From Nitrospira sp. UBA5699 (GTDB taxonomy: Bacteria; Nitrospirota; Nitrospiria; Nitrospirales; Nitrospiraceae), in the NCBI GenBank assembly GCA_002420105.1, contig DIHJ01000037.1:66734-92290 (forward strand): a stretch of 25,557 nt of DNA, in the 5' to 3' direction. The notes below the pieces were generated by a model. That model did not search any database, was not told the DNA's origin, and was given only the letters and a program-made list of their open reading frames with translations. The stretch's first letter is position 1, and every line of letters starts with the position of its first letter. Positions 6,172-14,461 of the stretch are shown one piece after another. The translations under genes and the position numbers were made by a program.

Positions 6172-8600
6172 CCCTGCGCGTCTCCCACCGGTCCGCGCCG
6201 GCCGATGACTTCGCGCCGGCCGTCCCGTCCCGCAGCTCCGACCAGGCCGTCCGCTTCCATCTGTTCGATCATCCGGGCCGCGCGGGGATACCCGACCCGG
6301 AGCCGCCGCTGGATCAAGGAGGCCGAGGCCTGCCCCGTGGACAGCACCAGATCCTTGGCCTGCTCGTAGACTTCGTCCTGCGCCTCCTCTTCCTTGGCTT
6401 CTTCCTGTTTCAGCGACTGCAGTTCCGGGTTGTACGCAGGCAGCGCCTGCTCCTTCACGAATTCGACCACCCGCCGGACGTCGTCGTCGGAAACGAAGGA
6501 CCCGTGGAGCCGCATCAGGCGTCCCGTGCCGGAAGCCAGATACAACATGTCCCCGCGCCCCAGCAGGGCTTCGGCCCCGTTCGCATCGAGAATCGTGCGC
6601 GAATCCGTCTTCGAGGACACCTGAAAGGCGATGCGCGCCGGGAAGTTCGCCTTGATCAAGCCGGTCAGCACGTCGACGGACGGGCGCTGGGTCGCCAACA
6701 CGAGGTGGATGCCCGAGGCCCGCGCCATCTGGGCCAGACGGGCGATCTTGTCTTCGACCTCTTTCGGCGCCACCATCATCAAGTCGGCCAGCTCGTCGAT
6801 CATGACGACGATGTAGGGCAGGGGTTCCGGCGGAGTCGGCGGCGGCGCGAACGAGCCGGGGCTGCCTTCCGGCAGGGCCGTTTCGCCGGCCGAGAGCCGC
6901 TCCTCTTCGGACAGAAACTGGATCGGCAGTTCCGGTTGATCCGGCTTCGGCTCCGGTCCCGCCTCGCCGAGCACGCCCTGGGCGCCGGCCACTTTCCGGT
7001 TGTACGAATCGATGTTCCGCACCCCGGCCTCGGCCAGCAGCTTGTAGCGGCGCTCCATTTCCTGGACGACCCAGCTCAAGCCCCGCGCCGCCGACTTCGG
7101 ATCGGTGATCACGGGACGGAGGAGGTGCGGAATCCCGTCGTACGTTTGGAACTCCAGCATCTTGGGATCGATGAGGAGCAGCTTCACCTCGTTCGGCCTG
7201 GCCGACAGGAGCAGGCTGATCAGCATCGTATTGAGCCCCACGCTCTTCCCCGCGCCGGTGGCCCCGGCGACCAGGAGATGCGGCATGGTCTTGAGATCCG
7301 CCGTGACCGGATTGCCGAAAATATCCTTGCCCAGCGCCAGCGTCAGCTTCGAGCGCGCCCGGGTGAAGGCTTCGCTGGTCACGACCGCCTTCATCGAAAC
7401 CATTTCGCGCTGCGCGTTCGGCACTTCGATGCCGACCACCGATTTGCCCGGGATCGGCGCGACGATCCGCAGGCTGATCGCCTTCATCGCCAGGGCCAGA
7501 TCGTCGGCCAGGTTCACGATCCTGGCGACCTTCGTCCCCGGCGCCGGCTCGAACTCATACATCGTCACGACCGGTCCGGGGCGCACTTCCGTGACCTTGC
7601 CGTCGATCCCGAAACTCAACAGCGCCTTGGACAACACCGTCGATTGCGCGTTCAACTCCTCGTCCGTGACGCGCGAGAGCACGCCGGACGGCTCGCTCAG
7701 CAACTCTTCCGGATCCGGCAATTGATAATCGCCGGTGTCCTCGACCTTTGCGGCCATCGGCTCTTCCGGCTCGAGCTCGGCGACCTCGACCGGTTCGGGG
7801 GAAGGGCTCGGCGGGACCGGCGGAGCCTGGATGACCGGCATATCGACGACGGGCGTCGCTTCGGTCTCCGGCAGCGCTTCCTCGATGACGGCGCGGATGG
7901 ACTTCGCTTTCTTCGGCTTGGATGCCTTCGGTGTTTCGGTCGCCGGCTCCGGTTCTTTTCGTTCGGGAAGCAATGCAGAGGCAGCTTCGACAAGCTTCCG
8001 GCCCCAGCTCGGGACTTGCACGGCGAGTTGGGCCAGCGACAACGGCGTCGTGAAGAGCAGCCCCACGAGGAAACCCGCGATGACCAGGATATGGGCGCCG
8101 GTGCTGGCAAAATAGGTCCGCAATCCGTCCGCGATGATCTGTCCGAAGAGGCCGCCGGCCTGACCGCGGAACACCAGGCCGCTCGACAGGGTCGGCACGG
8201 CCAGGACTTCCAGATGGAGAAAGGCGCTCAGAAACAGCAGCACGACGAGCGAGGCTCCCGCGTTGCGCAGGCGGATCGAGAGATCGTTCAGGGTGAAGCA
8301 GCGCACGCCCATGAGGCCGAGCAGGACGGGAAAGACGTAGGCGGCCCCGCCGATCAGGGAAAAGAGCGCCGATGAAAACACCGCCCCGACCGAGCCGATG
8401 AGATTGTGCGTCGGAGGCGTGACCGTGGCTCCCGGCGTCGCCACGGCTTTCGGCTCGCCCGGCACGAACGACAGGAGGCTCAACAACGTGAGCAGACTCA
8501 GCGCGATCAGGATCACGCCGATGACTTCACGCCTGATATGGGAGGGGGGAGCAGGGGCGCGGCGGGCCTCGCCCCGCTTGGCCGAGCTGGTTACGCCCAT
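6168..8600 (-). CDS. ftsK: DNA translocase FtsK
   Basis: FtsK is the septal DNA pump that clears and resolves chromosomes at division. This 810-residue version has several N-terminal membrane helices (within about 25-205) and an acidic, proline-rich linker (about 235-330). The RecA-like motor follows, with Walker A GATGAGKS near residue 446 and Walker B VVMIDELADLMM near 597. The C-terminal gamma winged helix (DEVYEQAKDLV... RRLRVGYPRAARMIEQME) reads KOPS-like sequences. Between the Walker motifs is a Pro/Glu-rich insert, about 60 residues, somewhat longer than in Escherichia coli. A longer frame reaches 8711, but I chose the ATG at 8600: a promoter-like TTGAAT-17-TAGCAT ends 7 nt before it and the extension looks non-coding. 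The stop overlaps the lolA start. Confidence 0.92.
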   Translation of the reverse strand: MGVTSSAKRGEARRAPAPPSHIRREVIGVILIALSLLTLLSLLSFVPGEPKAVATPGATVTPPTHNLIGSVGAVFSSALFSLIGGAAYVFPVLLGLMGVRCFTLNDLSIRLRNAGASLVVLLFLSAFLHLEVLAVPTLSSGLVFRGQAGGLFGQIIADGLRTYFASTGAHILVIAGFLVGLLFTTPLSLAQLAVQVPSWGRKLVEAASALLPERKEPEPATETPKASKPKKAKSIRAVIEEALPETEATPVVDMPVIQAPPVPPSPSPEPVEVAELEPEEPMAAKVEDTGDYQLPDPEELLSEPSGVLSRVTDEELNAQSTVLSKALLSFGIDGKVTEVRPGPVVTMYEFEPAPGTKVARIVNLADDLALAMKAISLRIVAPIPGKSVVGIEVPNAQREMVSMKAVVTSEAFTRARSKLTLALGKDIFGNPVTADLKTMPHLLVAGATGAGKSVGLNTMLISLLLSARPNEVKLLLIDPKMLEFQTYDGIPHLLRPVITDPKSAARGLSWVVQEMERRYKLLAEAGVRNIDSYNRKVAGAQGVLGEAGPEPKPDQPELPIQFLSEEERLSAGETALPEGSPGSFAPPPTPPEPLPYIVVMIDELADLMMVAPKEVEDKIARLAQMARASGIHLVLATQRPSVDVLTGLIKANFPARIAFQVSSKTDSRTILDANGAEALLGRGDMLYLASGTGRLMRLHGSFVSDDDVRRVVEFVKEQALPAYNPELQSLKQEEAKEEEAQDEVYEQAKDLVLSTGQASASLIQRRLRVGYPRAARMIEQMEADGLVGAAGRDGRREVIGRRGPVGDAQG

Positions 8601-8607
8601 GAGGCGG

Positions 8608-8636
8608 ATGCTAACACAGGGGGCAGGCCAATTCAA
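8608..8636 (-). promoter_or_regulatory. Candidate ftsK promoter giving a leaderless mRNA
   Basis: On the minus strand, TTGAAT (8631-8636) and TAGCAT (8608-8613) are separated by 17 bases. The -10 box ends 7 bases before the ATG at 8600, so transcription would start at about the start codon. There is no Shine-Dalgarno sequence before that ATG. Confidence 0.45.
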
Positions 8637-8897
8637 ACGAGGTGCATTATGACCGAGGCTGTCACAGAGCACCAGCGGGCGGAGCGTGAAGCGGGAACAT
8701 CTGCAAGACACTCTCGTCCCCGTCTCTCACTGGGCAGATCGGACATACCGACCAGCACATCGCCTGTCCGTCCACGACACGTCTGACTTCCGGATCAATT
8801 TCTACATTTAGTATCACATAGCAACATGTTCATATACCATACTGCTATCAGTTGGGCGGAGGCCGGGCTAACAATTCATCACTTTTGGGAGGTTGCC
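8637..8897. other. Divergent intergenic region ahead of the ODP-like gene
   Basis: No gene is supported between ftsK and the plus-strand start at 8898. The right part (about 8795-8880) is clearly more AT-rich than the surroundings, with runs such as TTCATATACCATACTG, and is the likely promoter region of the plus-strand gene. I could not assign unambiguous -35 and -10 boxes. An ATG at 8826 in the same frame is rejected as the start because only the ATG at 8898 has a good ribosome binding site. Confidence 0.4.
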
Positions 8898-9716
8898 ATG
8901 GCTTCTGTACCATTACTGGAGTTGAAGAATAATGCGATCAACCCCGACGATGCGATCCTGCTTTTTGACAAGGGGAATCACAAGGTCTACTGGGTCGGCA
9001 CACAAACGGGAGGAGACGAGATCGAGTGCAACTCTTATCTTATTCTCGACGGGGAAGAGGGGTATCTCCTTGAACCCGGCGGGTTCGACCGCTTCGGCCC
9101 GGTGTTCAAGAAAATTTGCCGCCTGATCAGCCCTAAATCCATCACTCACCTGTTTTTCAGCCACCAGGACCCGGATATCTGCGCTTCATTCCCCAGCTGG
9201 ACGAAGTGGAACGAAGACGTAAAACTGGTGGTTTCGACCTTATGGACCCGTTTCATGCTTCATTATGAGTCCAGAGATCTCAGCGGCAAAGCGCACACAC
9301 TTAATTTCCTGAAAGTCCCCGATGAGGGGATTTCGGTTCCTTTGAAGGACGGCAGCCGCCTGGAATGCATTTCGGCTCCGTACCTCCATTCGCCCGGAAA
9401 CATTCTCGTCTTCGATACGGTGAGCGGATTCCTCTTTACCGGCGACGTCGGAGCGGCCATGTATAAAGACAGTTCCTTCCGTCTCGTGATCGACGATTGG
9501 ACCACCCATACACAGAACATGCAGGGATTCCATCAACGGTACATGTCCAGCGGCCGGGCTGTCGCCGGAATGAACAGGAAGCTGGAGAAGTTACCGATCA
9601 CAGCCATCCTCCCTCAACATGGATGTATTTTCCGGGGCGACGAAGTATCCCGCTTCATGCAATGGCTCGGCCGACTGCCGGTGGGAGCGGACTATCTCTA
9701 CCCGAACGTAGCCTAG
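8898..9716 (+). CDS. ODP-like di-iron metallo-beta-lactamase-fold protein
   Basis: The 272-residue protein has the flavodiiron-type metallo-beta-lactamase fold and its metal ligands: H89-x-D91-x-D93 in SHQDPDI, H164 in YLHSPGN, D183 in FTGDVG and H241 in PQHG. The HxDPDI form, with aspartate where flavodiiron NO/O2 reductases have glutamate, is typical of ODP proteins, which bind O2 at a diferrous or diferric site and can act as sensors. No flavodoxin domain follows, so it is not a complete flavodiiron reductase. Oxygen or NO sensing or scavenging is inferred. The start at 8898 is preceded by GGGAGG with 5-nt spacing. It is a single gene with its own upstream region, and is less GC-rich than its neighbours, which may mean horizontal acquisition. 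Confidence 0.85.
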   Translation: MASVPLLELKNNAINPDDAILLFDKGNHKVYWVGTQTGGDEIECNSYLILDGEEGYLLEPGGFDRFGPVFKKICRLISPKSITHLFFSHQDPDICASFPSWTKWNEDVKLVVSTLWTRFMLHYESRDLSGKAHTLNFLKVPDEGISVPLKDGSRLECISAPYLHSPGNILVFDTVSGFLFTGDVGAAMYKDSSFRLVIDDWTTHTQNMQGFHQRYMSSGRAVAGMNRKLEKLPITAILPQHGCIFRGDEVSRFMQWLGRLPVGADYLYPNVA

Positions 9717-9737
9717 CCGAGAGCTCGAACGGCAACA

Positions 9738-9768
9738 CGCTGCGGAGTCTCAAGACGGCTCCGCAGCG
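9738..9768. terminator. Strong hairpin between convergent genes
   Basis: CGCTGCGGAG (9738-9747) pairs perfectly with CTCCGCAGCG (9759-9768) across an 11-nt loop. It lies between the ODP-like gene and the convergent rsmA gene, so a bidirectional terminator is the natural reading. No T-tract follows on either strand. Confidence 0.55.
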
Positions 9769-9798
9769 GTCGAACCGCGTGGTCCCGGCATACCCCAC

Positions 9799-10638
9799 TC
9801 ATCGCGTCCGATTTCCTTCAGGCAGAGTGTTCGTCTGTCCCGTGGCTTGGACACGGACGGCTACCTCGATAAACTGGGCCACCGATAGTTCCTCGGCACG
9901 GACTGTCGGCGAAAGCCCGAGCGCCTCCAGTATGGCCGTCGACTGAACTGAATCATATCCCTCATCCTTTAGTGAGTTCACCAATGTCTTGCGCCGGTGA
10001 GCAAACGCGGCTTTGACCAGCGCAGCAAATTGCAGTTCTTCTTCCCGACTCAGTTCCCTCTGCTGTCTCGTTCGTAACAACACCACCGCCGAGCCCACAT
10101 CCGGCCTGGGCCTGAAACAATTGGCTGAGACTTTGAACGATTTGGTGATGTCCGCCATGTACTGAGCCATGACGGATAACACCCCGTAGTCGGAACCGCC
10201 GGGTTTCGCCACGAGCCGGTCCGCGACTTCCTCCTGCAGCATCAACACCAGACGAGGGAACCGGTCATGATGATCGAGCAACCGGAACAACAACGGCGTC
10301 GAGATGTAATAGGGCAGGTTGGCCACCACGATGGTGCCAGGGGGCAATCGTTCAAGTGGATAGCGCAGTGCATCTTCGCAGATCAACTCGACGTTCGGCC
10401 ATTCCCCTTGCCGCTCATGGAGGACTCGATGCAGGACGGGATCAATCTCAACCGCAACAACCTTCCCTGCCGACCGGGATAACGCCTCGGTCAAAATACC
10501 TCGCCCCGGCCCGATTTCAAGCACGCAATCCTTGGGCTTCAGTTCGGCCAGGGCGACGATCTTGCGGACGATGTTGGGGTCGATGAGAAAATTCTGACCG
10601 AGTCGTTTGTTGGCGGGAGGGAACGCGAGGGACGACAC
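9799..10638 (-). CDS. rsmA: 16S rRNA (adenine1518-N6/adenine1519-N6)-dimethyltransferase
   Basis: RsmA (KsgA) dimethylates two adenines in helix 45 of 16S rRNA late in 30S assembly. The 279-residue protein shows the family opening KRLGQNFLID (11-20), the SAM-binding motif EIGPGRGILTEAL (41-53), the acidic VEID at 63-66 and the catalytic NLPY at 107-110. The C-terminal part contains AFAHRRKTLVNSL, also typical. The start is a GTG at 10638 with GGAGG upstream, and begins 3 bases after the stop of the preceding small gene. The neighbouring pdxA two genes upstream repeats the pdxA-ksgA association seen in enterobacteria. Confidence 0.95.
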   Translation of the reverse strand: MSSLAFPPANKRLGQNFLIDPNIVRKIVALAELKPKDCVLEIGPGRGILTEALSRSAGKVVAVEIDPVLHRVLHERQGEWPNVELICEDALRYPLERLPPGTIVVANLPYYISTPLLFRLLDHHDRFPRLVLMLQEEVADRLVAKPGGSDYGVLSVMAQYMADITKSFKVSANCFRPRPDVGSAVVLLRTRQQRELSREEELQFAALVKAAFAHRRKTLVNSLKDEGYDSVQSTAILEALGLSPTVRAEELSVAQFIEVAVRVQATGQTNTLPEGNRTR

Positions 10639-10641
10639 CGT

Positions 10642-10968
10642 TCACCCTCCGCCGGAGGAACGCGGGCCGGCCTTGCCGAGCGATTTGCCGAGCGCCGCGA
10701 GCGGAGTCTTGAAACAGTCGATGAAATCGGTGAATTCCTCCACGAGATCGTTGGTGAACGACGGCCCCGGTTGCACGCGGGCAAAATCCTGCCCGGCCTG
10801 CTGACCGACCGCTTCGGTCAACAACGCGACGGTGCGCGCCTTCCATTTCGCGACCCGCTCCATCCCGGACACCGTGTTGAGCGTGTCCATCGTCTCCTGA
10901 AAGATCTGATCCAGTTCCTTCAGCTGCTGCTGCACCACCGCGAGGCCTTTGCTGGGTTCCGATGACAT
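10642..10968 (-). CDS. Small helical protein of unknown function
   Basis: I do not recognise this 108-residue protein. It is predicted to be mostly helical: an amphipathic N-terminal helix (about 8-35, VQQQLKELDQIFQETMDTL) is followed by KWKARTVALLTEAVG and a segment PGPSFTNDLVEEFTDFIDCF, and it ends in a Gly/Ser tail. No signal peptide or membrane helix is present. It lies 16 bp after pdxA and 3 bp before rsmA, all on one strand, so it is almost certainly co-transcribed. The tight spacing argues that it is real. Confidence 0.75.
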   Translation of the reverse strand: MSSEPSKGLAVVQQQLKELDQIFQETMDTLNTVSGMERVAKWKARTVALLTEAVGQQAGQDFARVQPGPSFTNDLVEEFTDFIDCFKTPLAALGKSLGKAGPRSSGGG

Positions 10969-10984
10969 GATTGTTCCGATCCTT

Positions 10985-12028
10985 TTACCGGGCTTGTTGT
11001 GTTCGCCGCTTCGTCGCCAGGGCCGCAGCCAGCCTGACCGCCTCGATCAGGCTGCCGGGGTCGGCAAGCCCTTTCCCCACGATGTCGAACGCGGTCCCGT
11101 GATCCACCGACGTCCTGATGATCGGCAGCCCCACCGTCAGATTCACGCAGGTTCCGAAGGCGACCAGCTTGAGGGGAATCAAGCCCTGATCGTGGTAGAG
11201 CGCCACCACTCCGTCGTAATCGCCCCGCGCCGTCTTCCCGAACAGCGTATCGGCCGGCAGGGGATCGCTCGCCAGAATCCCTTTCGCCCGGGCCGCCCGG
11301 GCCGCCGGCAGGATCACGCGCGCCTCTTCGTCGCCGAACAGTCCGTGCTCGCCCGCATGGGGGTTCAGCGCGGCCACGCCGATTTTCGGCTTCTTGATGC
11401 CGAACAGCGTCGTCAACGCGAGATGGGCCAGCCGGATCCCCTTCTCGATCCTGGCCTGCGTCAGCAGGGAGGGCAGTTCCTTGATCGCCACATGCGTGGT
11501 GACGAACATGATCTTCAGCGGTCCGCCGATGATCATCATGCCGGATTCCCGGGCCCGGGTCAGATCGGCCAGCAGCTCCGTATGACCGGGGAAATGACAG
11601 CCGGCCATGTTGATGGCTTCCTTGTTGATCGGCGCCGTCACGATGCCGTCGATGCACCCGATCTGGGCCAGATGGACCGCCTTCTTGATGAAGGCCACGG
11701 ATGCGGCGCCCGTTTCGGAGGCCGCGACGCCGGGCTTGAACGAACCCAGCGGCTTCTCCAGCGGGTCCAGGACCGCGATCTGATTCGTGCGCAGCGCCCC
11801 GGTCTCGTGAGAGGCGACCGATCGCACCTCGAGCTTCAGCTTCAGCTTTTTGACGGTCTGCCGCATCACGGAAAGCGATCCGACGACCAGCGGGAAACAG
11901 ACCTTCCGGAGCCCGGCTCCGGTCAGCGCCTTGGCGATGACTTCCGGGCCGATGCCGGCCGGATCGCCCATCGTGATGCCGAGCAACGGACGACTCTCGT
12001 GCCGGGGTGTGTGGTGTTTGGTCTTCAC
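10985..12028 (-). CDS. pdxA: 4-hydroxythreonine-4-phosphate dehydrogenase
   Basis: PdxA oxidises 4-phospho-hydroxy-L-threonine in the DXP-dependent pathway to pyridoxal phosphate. The 347-residue protein opens with GITMGDPAGIGPEV and has the three metal-binding histidines H179 (TTHVAIKE), H224 (NPHAGEHG) and H279 (YHDQGLIPLK). Their 45- and 55-residue spacing is that of the Escherichia coli enzyme. The C-terminal RTSVDHGTAFDIVGKG is the usual substrate-binding segment. I chose the GTG at 12028 rather than the ATG at 12058 because AAGGAG (12036-12041) stands 7 bases ahead of it. It lies in a minus-strand run with larC, the antiporter, the small unknown and rsmA. Confidence 0.95.
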   Translation of the reverse strand: MKTKHHTPRHESRPLLGITMGDPAGIGPEVIAKALTGAGLRKVCFPLVVGSLSVMRQTVKKLKLKLEVRSVASHETGALRTNQIAVLDPLEKPLGSFKPGVAASETGAASVAFIKKAVHLAQIGCIDGIVTAPINKEAINMAGCHFPGHTELLADLTRARESGMMIIGGPLKIMFVTTHVAIKELPSLLTQARIEKGIRLAHLALTTLFGIKKPKIGVAALNPHAGEHGLFGDEEARVILPAARAARAKGILASDPLPADTLFGKTARGDYDGVVALYHDQGLIPLKLVAFGTCVNLTVGLPIIRTSVDHGTAFDIVGKGLADPGSLIEAVRLAAALATKRRTQQAR

Positions 12029-12097
12029 CGAGCGGCTCCTTGTCACAACTAGATGCACCGGATGAACGACACAACCCGGACGAACCTTCGCACCTGA

Positions 12098-13102
12098 TTA
12101 CCCGCCGTACAAATACAGCGCGTATCCTATATAAAGCACGGCGCCGGCGCTCAGCAACCAGGGACGCCATTGTCCCGCCCAGGCCGCCTGGAGCAGCAGG
12201 CTCCCCGCCGCGATGACGGCCAACACCATCGTGAGGAGCGCCGAGGGAGCCAGCGCCCATTCCGTCCCGAGCAATCCCACCGAGACCGGCACGGTGCCTT
12301 GAAAGACCATGGCCCCGGTCACGTTCCCCACGGCCAGCCGGTCCTTTTTCTGGTAGAGCCACAGGAAGCTGTTGGACATCTCCGGCAATTCCGTCGCCAG
12401 CGGCGCGATGAGCAACGCCAGAATCAAGGGCGAGATCCCGAGAACGTGCGCCGTCGAGTCGGCCGCCGTCACGAACAGATGCGCCCCCAGCGCAAGGCCT
12501 CCGAGCCCCGCGATCGCCTGAAGCCCGATCAATGCGTACGGGGGCACGGCCGATTTTCTGCCGAAAAAGAGGGGATCGAGGTCGGCCGACTCGCCTCCTT
12601 CGTCGGTGTCGCTGAACTTGAGTTTGACGTAATACGCGTAGAGGCTGAGCAATCCGATCGCGGCGACGAGGTGCAGCGTCCGCGACGGGATGAACGCGCA
12701 GCCCATCGCGACGGTATAGGCCAGGGCAAAACAGGAGAGATCCAGCGTGAGATCCTTGTACTTCACGTGAAAGGTCGGCCCCCGCTTCCCCATCCGCGCA
12801 TAGACGAGCAGCAGCAGCGCCAGGATCGGGATCACGAGCGTGCTCAGCATGAAGGGGGCCCCGAGAATGGCGCCCAGGCCGACGTCGGTCTCCTCGCTCG
12901 TCGCCCCGAGGAAGATGGCGACGATGGGAATCGACGTTTCCGGGAGGGTCGTGCCGATCGCCGCAAGCACGCTGCCGACCGCGCCTTCGGAAAGGTTCAG
13001 CCGCTTGCCCAGCCATTCGACGGCGTTGGTAAAGAGCGCGCAGGCGCCCAGCGTGACCGCGACGGATGCGACGAACAGGAGGGCGTACAGCAGCAGCGTC
13101 AC
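12098..13102 (-). CDS. Ca2+:cation antiporter (CaCA) family membrane protein
   Basis: This 334-residue polytopic protein has the two inverted alpha repeats of the sodium/calcium exchanger family: GSVLAAIGTTLPETSIPI at 43-60 (E55) and SPLILALLIAPLATELPEM at 224-242 (E239), each with the ion-binding glutamate. About ten hydrophobic segments are visible, with a short acidic cytoplasmic-type loop (FSDTDEGGESADLD, about 163-176) in the middle. The exchanged ions cannot be told from sequence; Ca2+/H+ or Ca2+/Na+ is usual. Its GTG start overlaps the larC stop by four bases (13099-13102), so translation is coupled with a nickel-cofactor gene. A role in nickel supply would be speculation. Confidence 0.85.
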   Translation of the reverse strand: MTLLLYALLFVASVAVTLGACALFTNAVEWLGKRLNLSEGAVGSVLAAIGTTLPETSIPIVAIFLGATSEETDVGLGAILGAPFMLSTLVIPILALLLLVYARMGKRGPTFHVKYKDLTLDLSCFALAYTVAMGCAFIPSRTLHLVAAIGLLSLYAYYVKLKFSDTDEGGESADLDPLFFGRKSAVPPYALIGLQAIAGLGGLALGAHLFVTAADSTAHVLGISPLILALLIAPLATELPEMSNSFLWLYQKKDRLAVGNVTGAMVFQGTVPVSVGLLGTEWALAPSALLTMVLAVIAAGSLLLQAAWAGQWRPWLLSAGAVLYIGYALYLYGG

Positions 13103-14301
13103 GGACGGCCCTTCGTCGCAGCCGGGCTCTTGGCGTAGGCGAGAGTCGCGGCTTCGAGCACCACTCTCACCGGGCGGCCGGTCCGCTCCGCGATCCGCTT
13201 GCAGTCGAGATACTCCGGCGCGGCCTTGGTCCTGTTGTCGTCGATCGCCGCAATCTTGATGCGGACGACGCCCCCGGGAACCTGCACCGACATGAACCGA
13301 CGGGACAGCACGTGCCTGGCGACTTCCTGTACCCGGACCCCCAACGCCGTGGTTTCCTCGAACAGCACGTCGAGCACTTGGTTGAGACCGGCGGGACCGG
13401 CCAGACAGGTCAGGGTCACGCCGGGGCGGCCGCGCTTCATGATGACGGGCGTGAGCGTGACGTCGAGGGCCCCGCGATCGAACAGACGCTCCATTATATG
13501 TTCATAGGTTTGCGGGTTGACGTCGTCCAGGTTCGTTTCGATCTGCCACACGGTGTCGCGCGCCCGTCCGCCGCCGGTCGAATCGCGCGAGAGAAAGACG
13601 CGCAGCACGTTGGGCCAACCGTCGGGATTCGCGTCGCCGGCCCCGTATCCGACGGCGACCGGCGTCATCAGCGGCATCGGGCCGAACTCGTTCGTCAGGG
13701 TCTGCAGCAAGGCCAGCCCGGTCGGCGTCGTCAACTCGCGCGCCGGGCCCGCGCTGTAAATCGGCAGGCCTTTCGCCAGAATCGCCACGGCCGGTCCCGG
13801 AGCGGGCAGTATCCCGTGCGCCGAGCGGAGCGTACCGGTCCCCACGTTCACCGCGGAGGCCGTCACGCGCGTGACCCCCAACAGCTCGCAACACAGCACC
13901 CCCCCGACGATGTCGACGAAACTATCCAGGACGCCGACTTCGTGGAAATGCACGCGCTCCTTCGCCACACGGTGCGCCTGCCCTTCGGCCTCCGCAAGCC
14001 GTTCGAACACGGCGCGGCTTTGACGCCGAACGGAGGCGGAGAGGCGGCTGGCCGAGAGAATCTTCCGGATGCGGCCGAGCGACAGCGGATGGCGCAGGCC
14101 GGACGTGACGACCACGTCCACCTTCACGGCGGACAACGCGCCGCGCTGGACCCGTCGCTTCCGCAGCGTGAAACCGGGCACGCCCAGCCGTTTGAGCCCC
14201 TTCACCAATTCCGGAAACGGCGCACCGGCGTCCACGAGGGCGCCCAGCGTCATGTCGCCGCTGATGCCGGAAAAGCAGTCGAAGTGCAAATGAGCGCCCA
14301 C
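13099..14301 (-). CDS. larC: Nickel-pincer cofactor biosynthesis protein LarC
   Basis: LarC is the CTP-dependent cyclometallase that inserts nickel into the pyridinium dithio-mononucleotide made by LarB and LarE. The 400-residue protein has the N-terminal HFDCFSGISGDMTLGALVD, then HFHEVGVLDSFVDIVGG and ELTTPTGLALL. The C-terminal half has ETNLDDVNPQTYEHIM and LTPVIMKRGRPG. N- and C-terminal halves are in one frame, unlike Lactobacillus, where larC is split and needs a frameshift. I chose the GTG at 14301: AGGAAGG (14308-14314) is 6 bases upstream. A promoter-like TTGCCG-17-TAAGAT overlaps the alternative ATG at 14337, which excludes it. LarB is encoded 0.7 kb away in a separate unit. Confidence 0.9.
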   Translation of the reverse strand: MGAHLHFDCFSGISGDMTLGALVDAGAPFPELVKGLKRLGVPGFTLRKRRVQRGALSAVKVDVVVTSGLRHPLSLGRIRKILSASRLSASVRRQSRAVFERLAEAEGQAHRVAKERVHFHEVGVLDSFVDIVGGVLCCELLGVTRVTASAVNVGTGTLRSAHGILPAPGPAVAILAKGLPIYSAGPARELTTPTGLALLQTLTNEFGPMPLMTPVAVGYGAGDANPDGWPNVLRVFLSRDSTGGGRARDTVWQIETNLDDVNPQTYEHIMERLFDRGALDVTLTPVIMKRGRPGVTLTCLAGPAGLNQVLDVLFEETTALGVRVQEVARHVLSRRFMSVQVPGGVVRIKIAAIDDNRTKAAPEYLDCKRIAERTGRPVRVVLEAATLAYAKSPAATKGRP

Positions 14302-14335
14302 GTCCGTCCTTCCTGAAGCGTCCGCAAACCGCGCC

Positions 14336-14364
14336 ATCTTACCCAAGGCGACCCGGAACGGCAA
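14336..14364 (-). promoter_or_regulatory. Candidate promoter of the larC operon
   Basis: On the minus strand, TTGCCG (14359-14364) and TAAGAT (14336-14341) are 17 bases apart, which would start transcription about 25-30 bases before the GTG at 14301. The match is 4/6 for -35 and 5/6 for -10. Confidence 0.45.
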
Positions 14365-14372
14365 TGCGCTCA

Positions 14373-14401
14373 TTGACAGCCGGGAGACCCTGTGTTATCC
14401 C
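14373..14401 (+). promoter_or_regulatory. Candidate promoter of the secreted-protein gene
   Basis: A consensus -35 TTGACA (14373-14378) is followed after 17 bases by TATCCC (14396-14401), preceded by TG-T as in an extended -10. The -10 hexamer itself is poor. It lies back-to-back with the larC promoter. Confidence 0.35.
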
Positions 14402-14461
14402 CGTTGCGGCAAATCGGCCGCTCATGCCGATCGACAACCGTATCGCCGTAAAGACAGCCGG

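Noticed and set aside
6150..8375. Plus-strand open frame of 741 codons opposite ftsK
   Set aside because: Very Arg/Gln/His-rich, no domain, and wholly antisense to ftsK with its Walker motifs.
8601..8711. Longer ftsK start at 8711
   Set aside because: The added 37 residues are not typical of FtsK N-termini and would overlie a promoter-like sequence placed correctly for the ATG at 8600.
10920..13016. Minus-strand open frame of 698 codons spanning the antiporter and pdxA
   Set aside because: It is an alternative frame of two well-supported genes, is Arg/Gly-rich and matches nothing.
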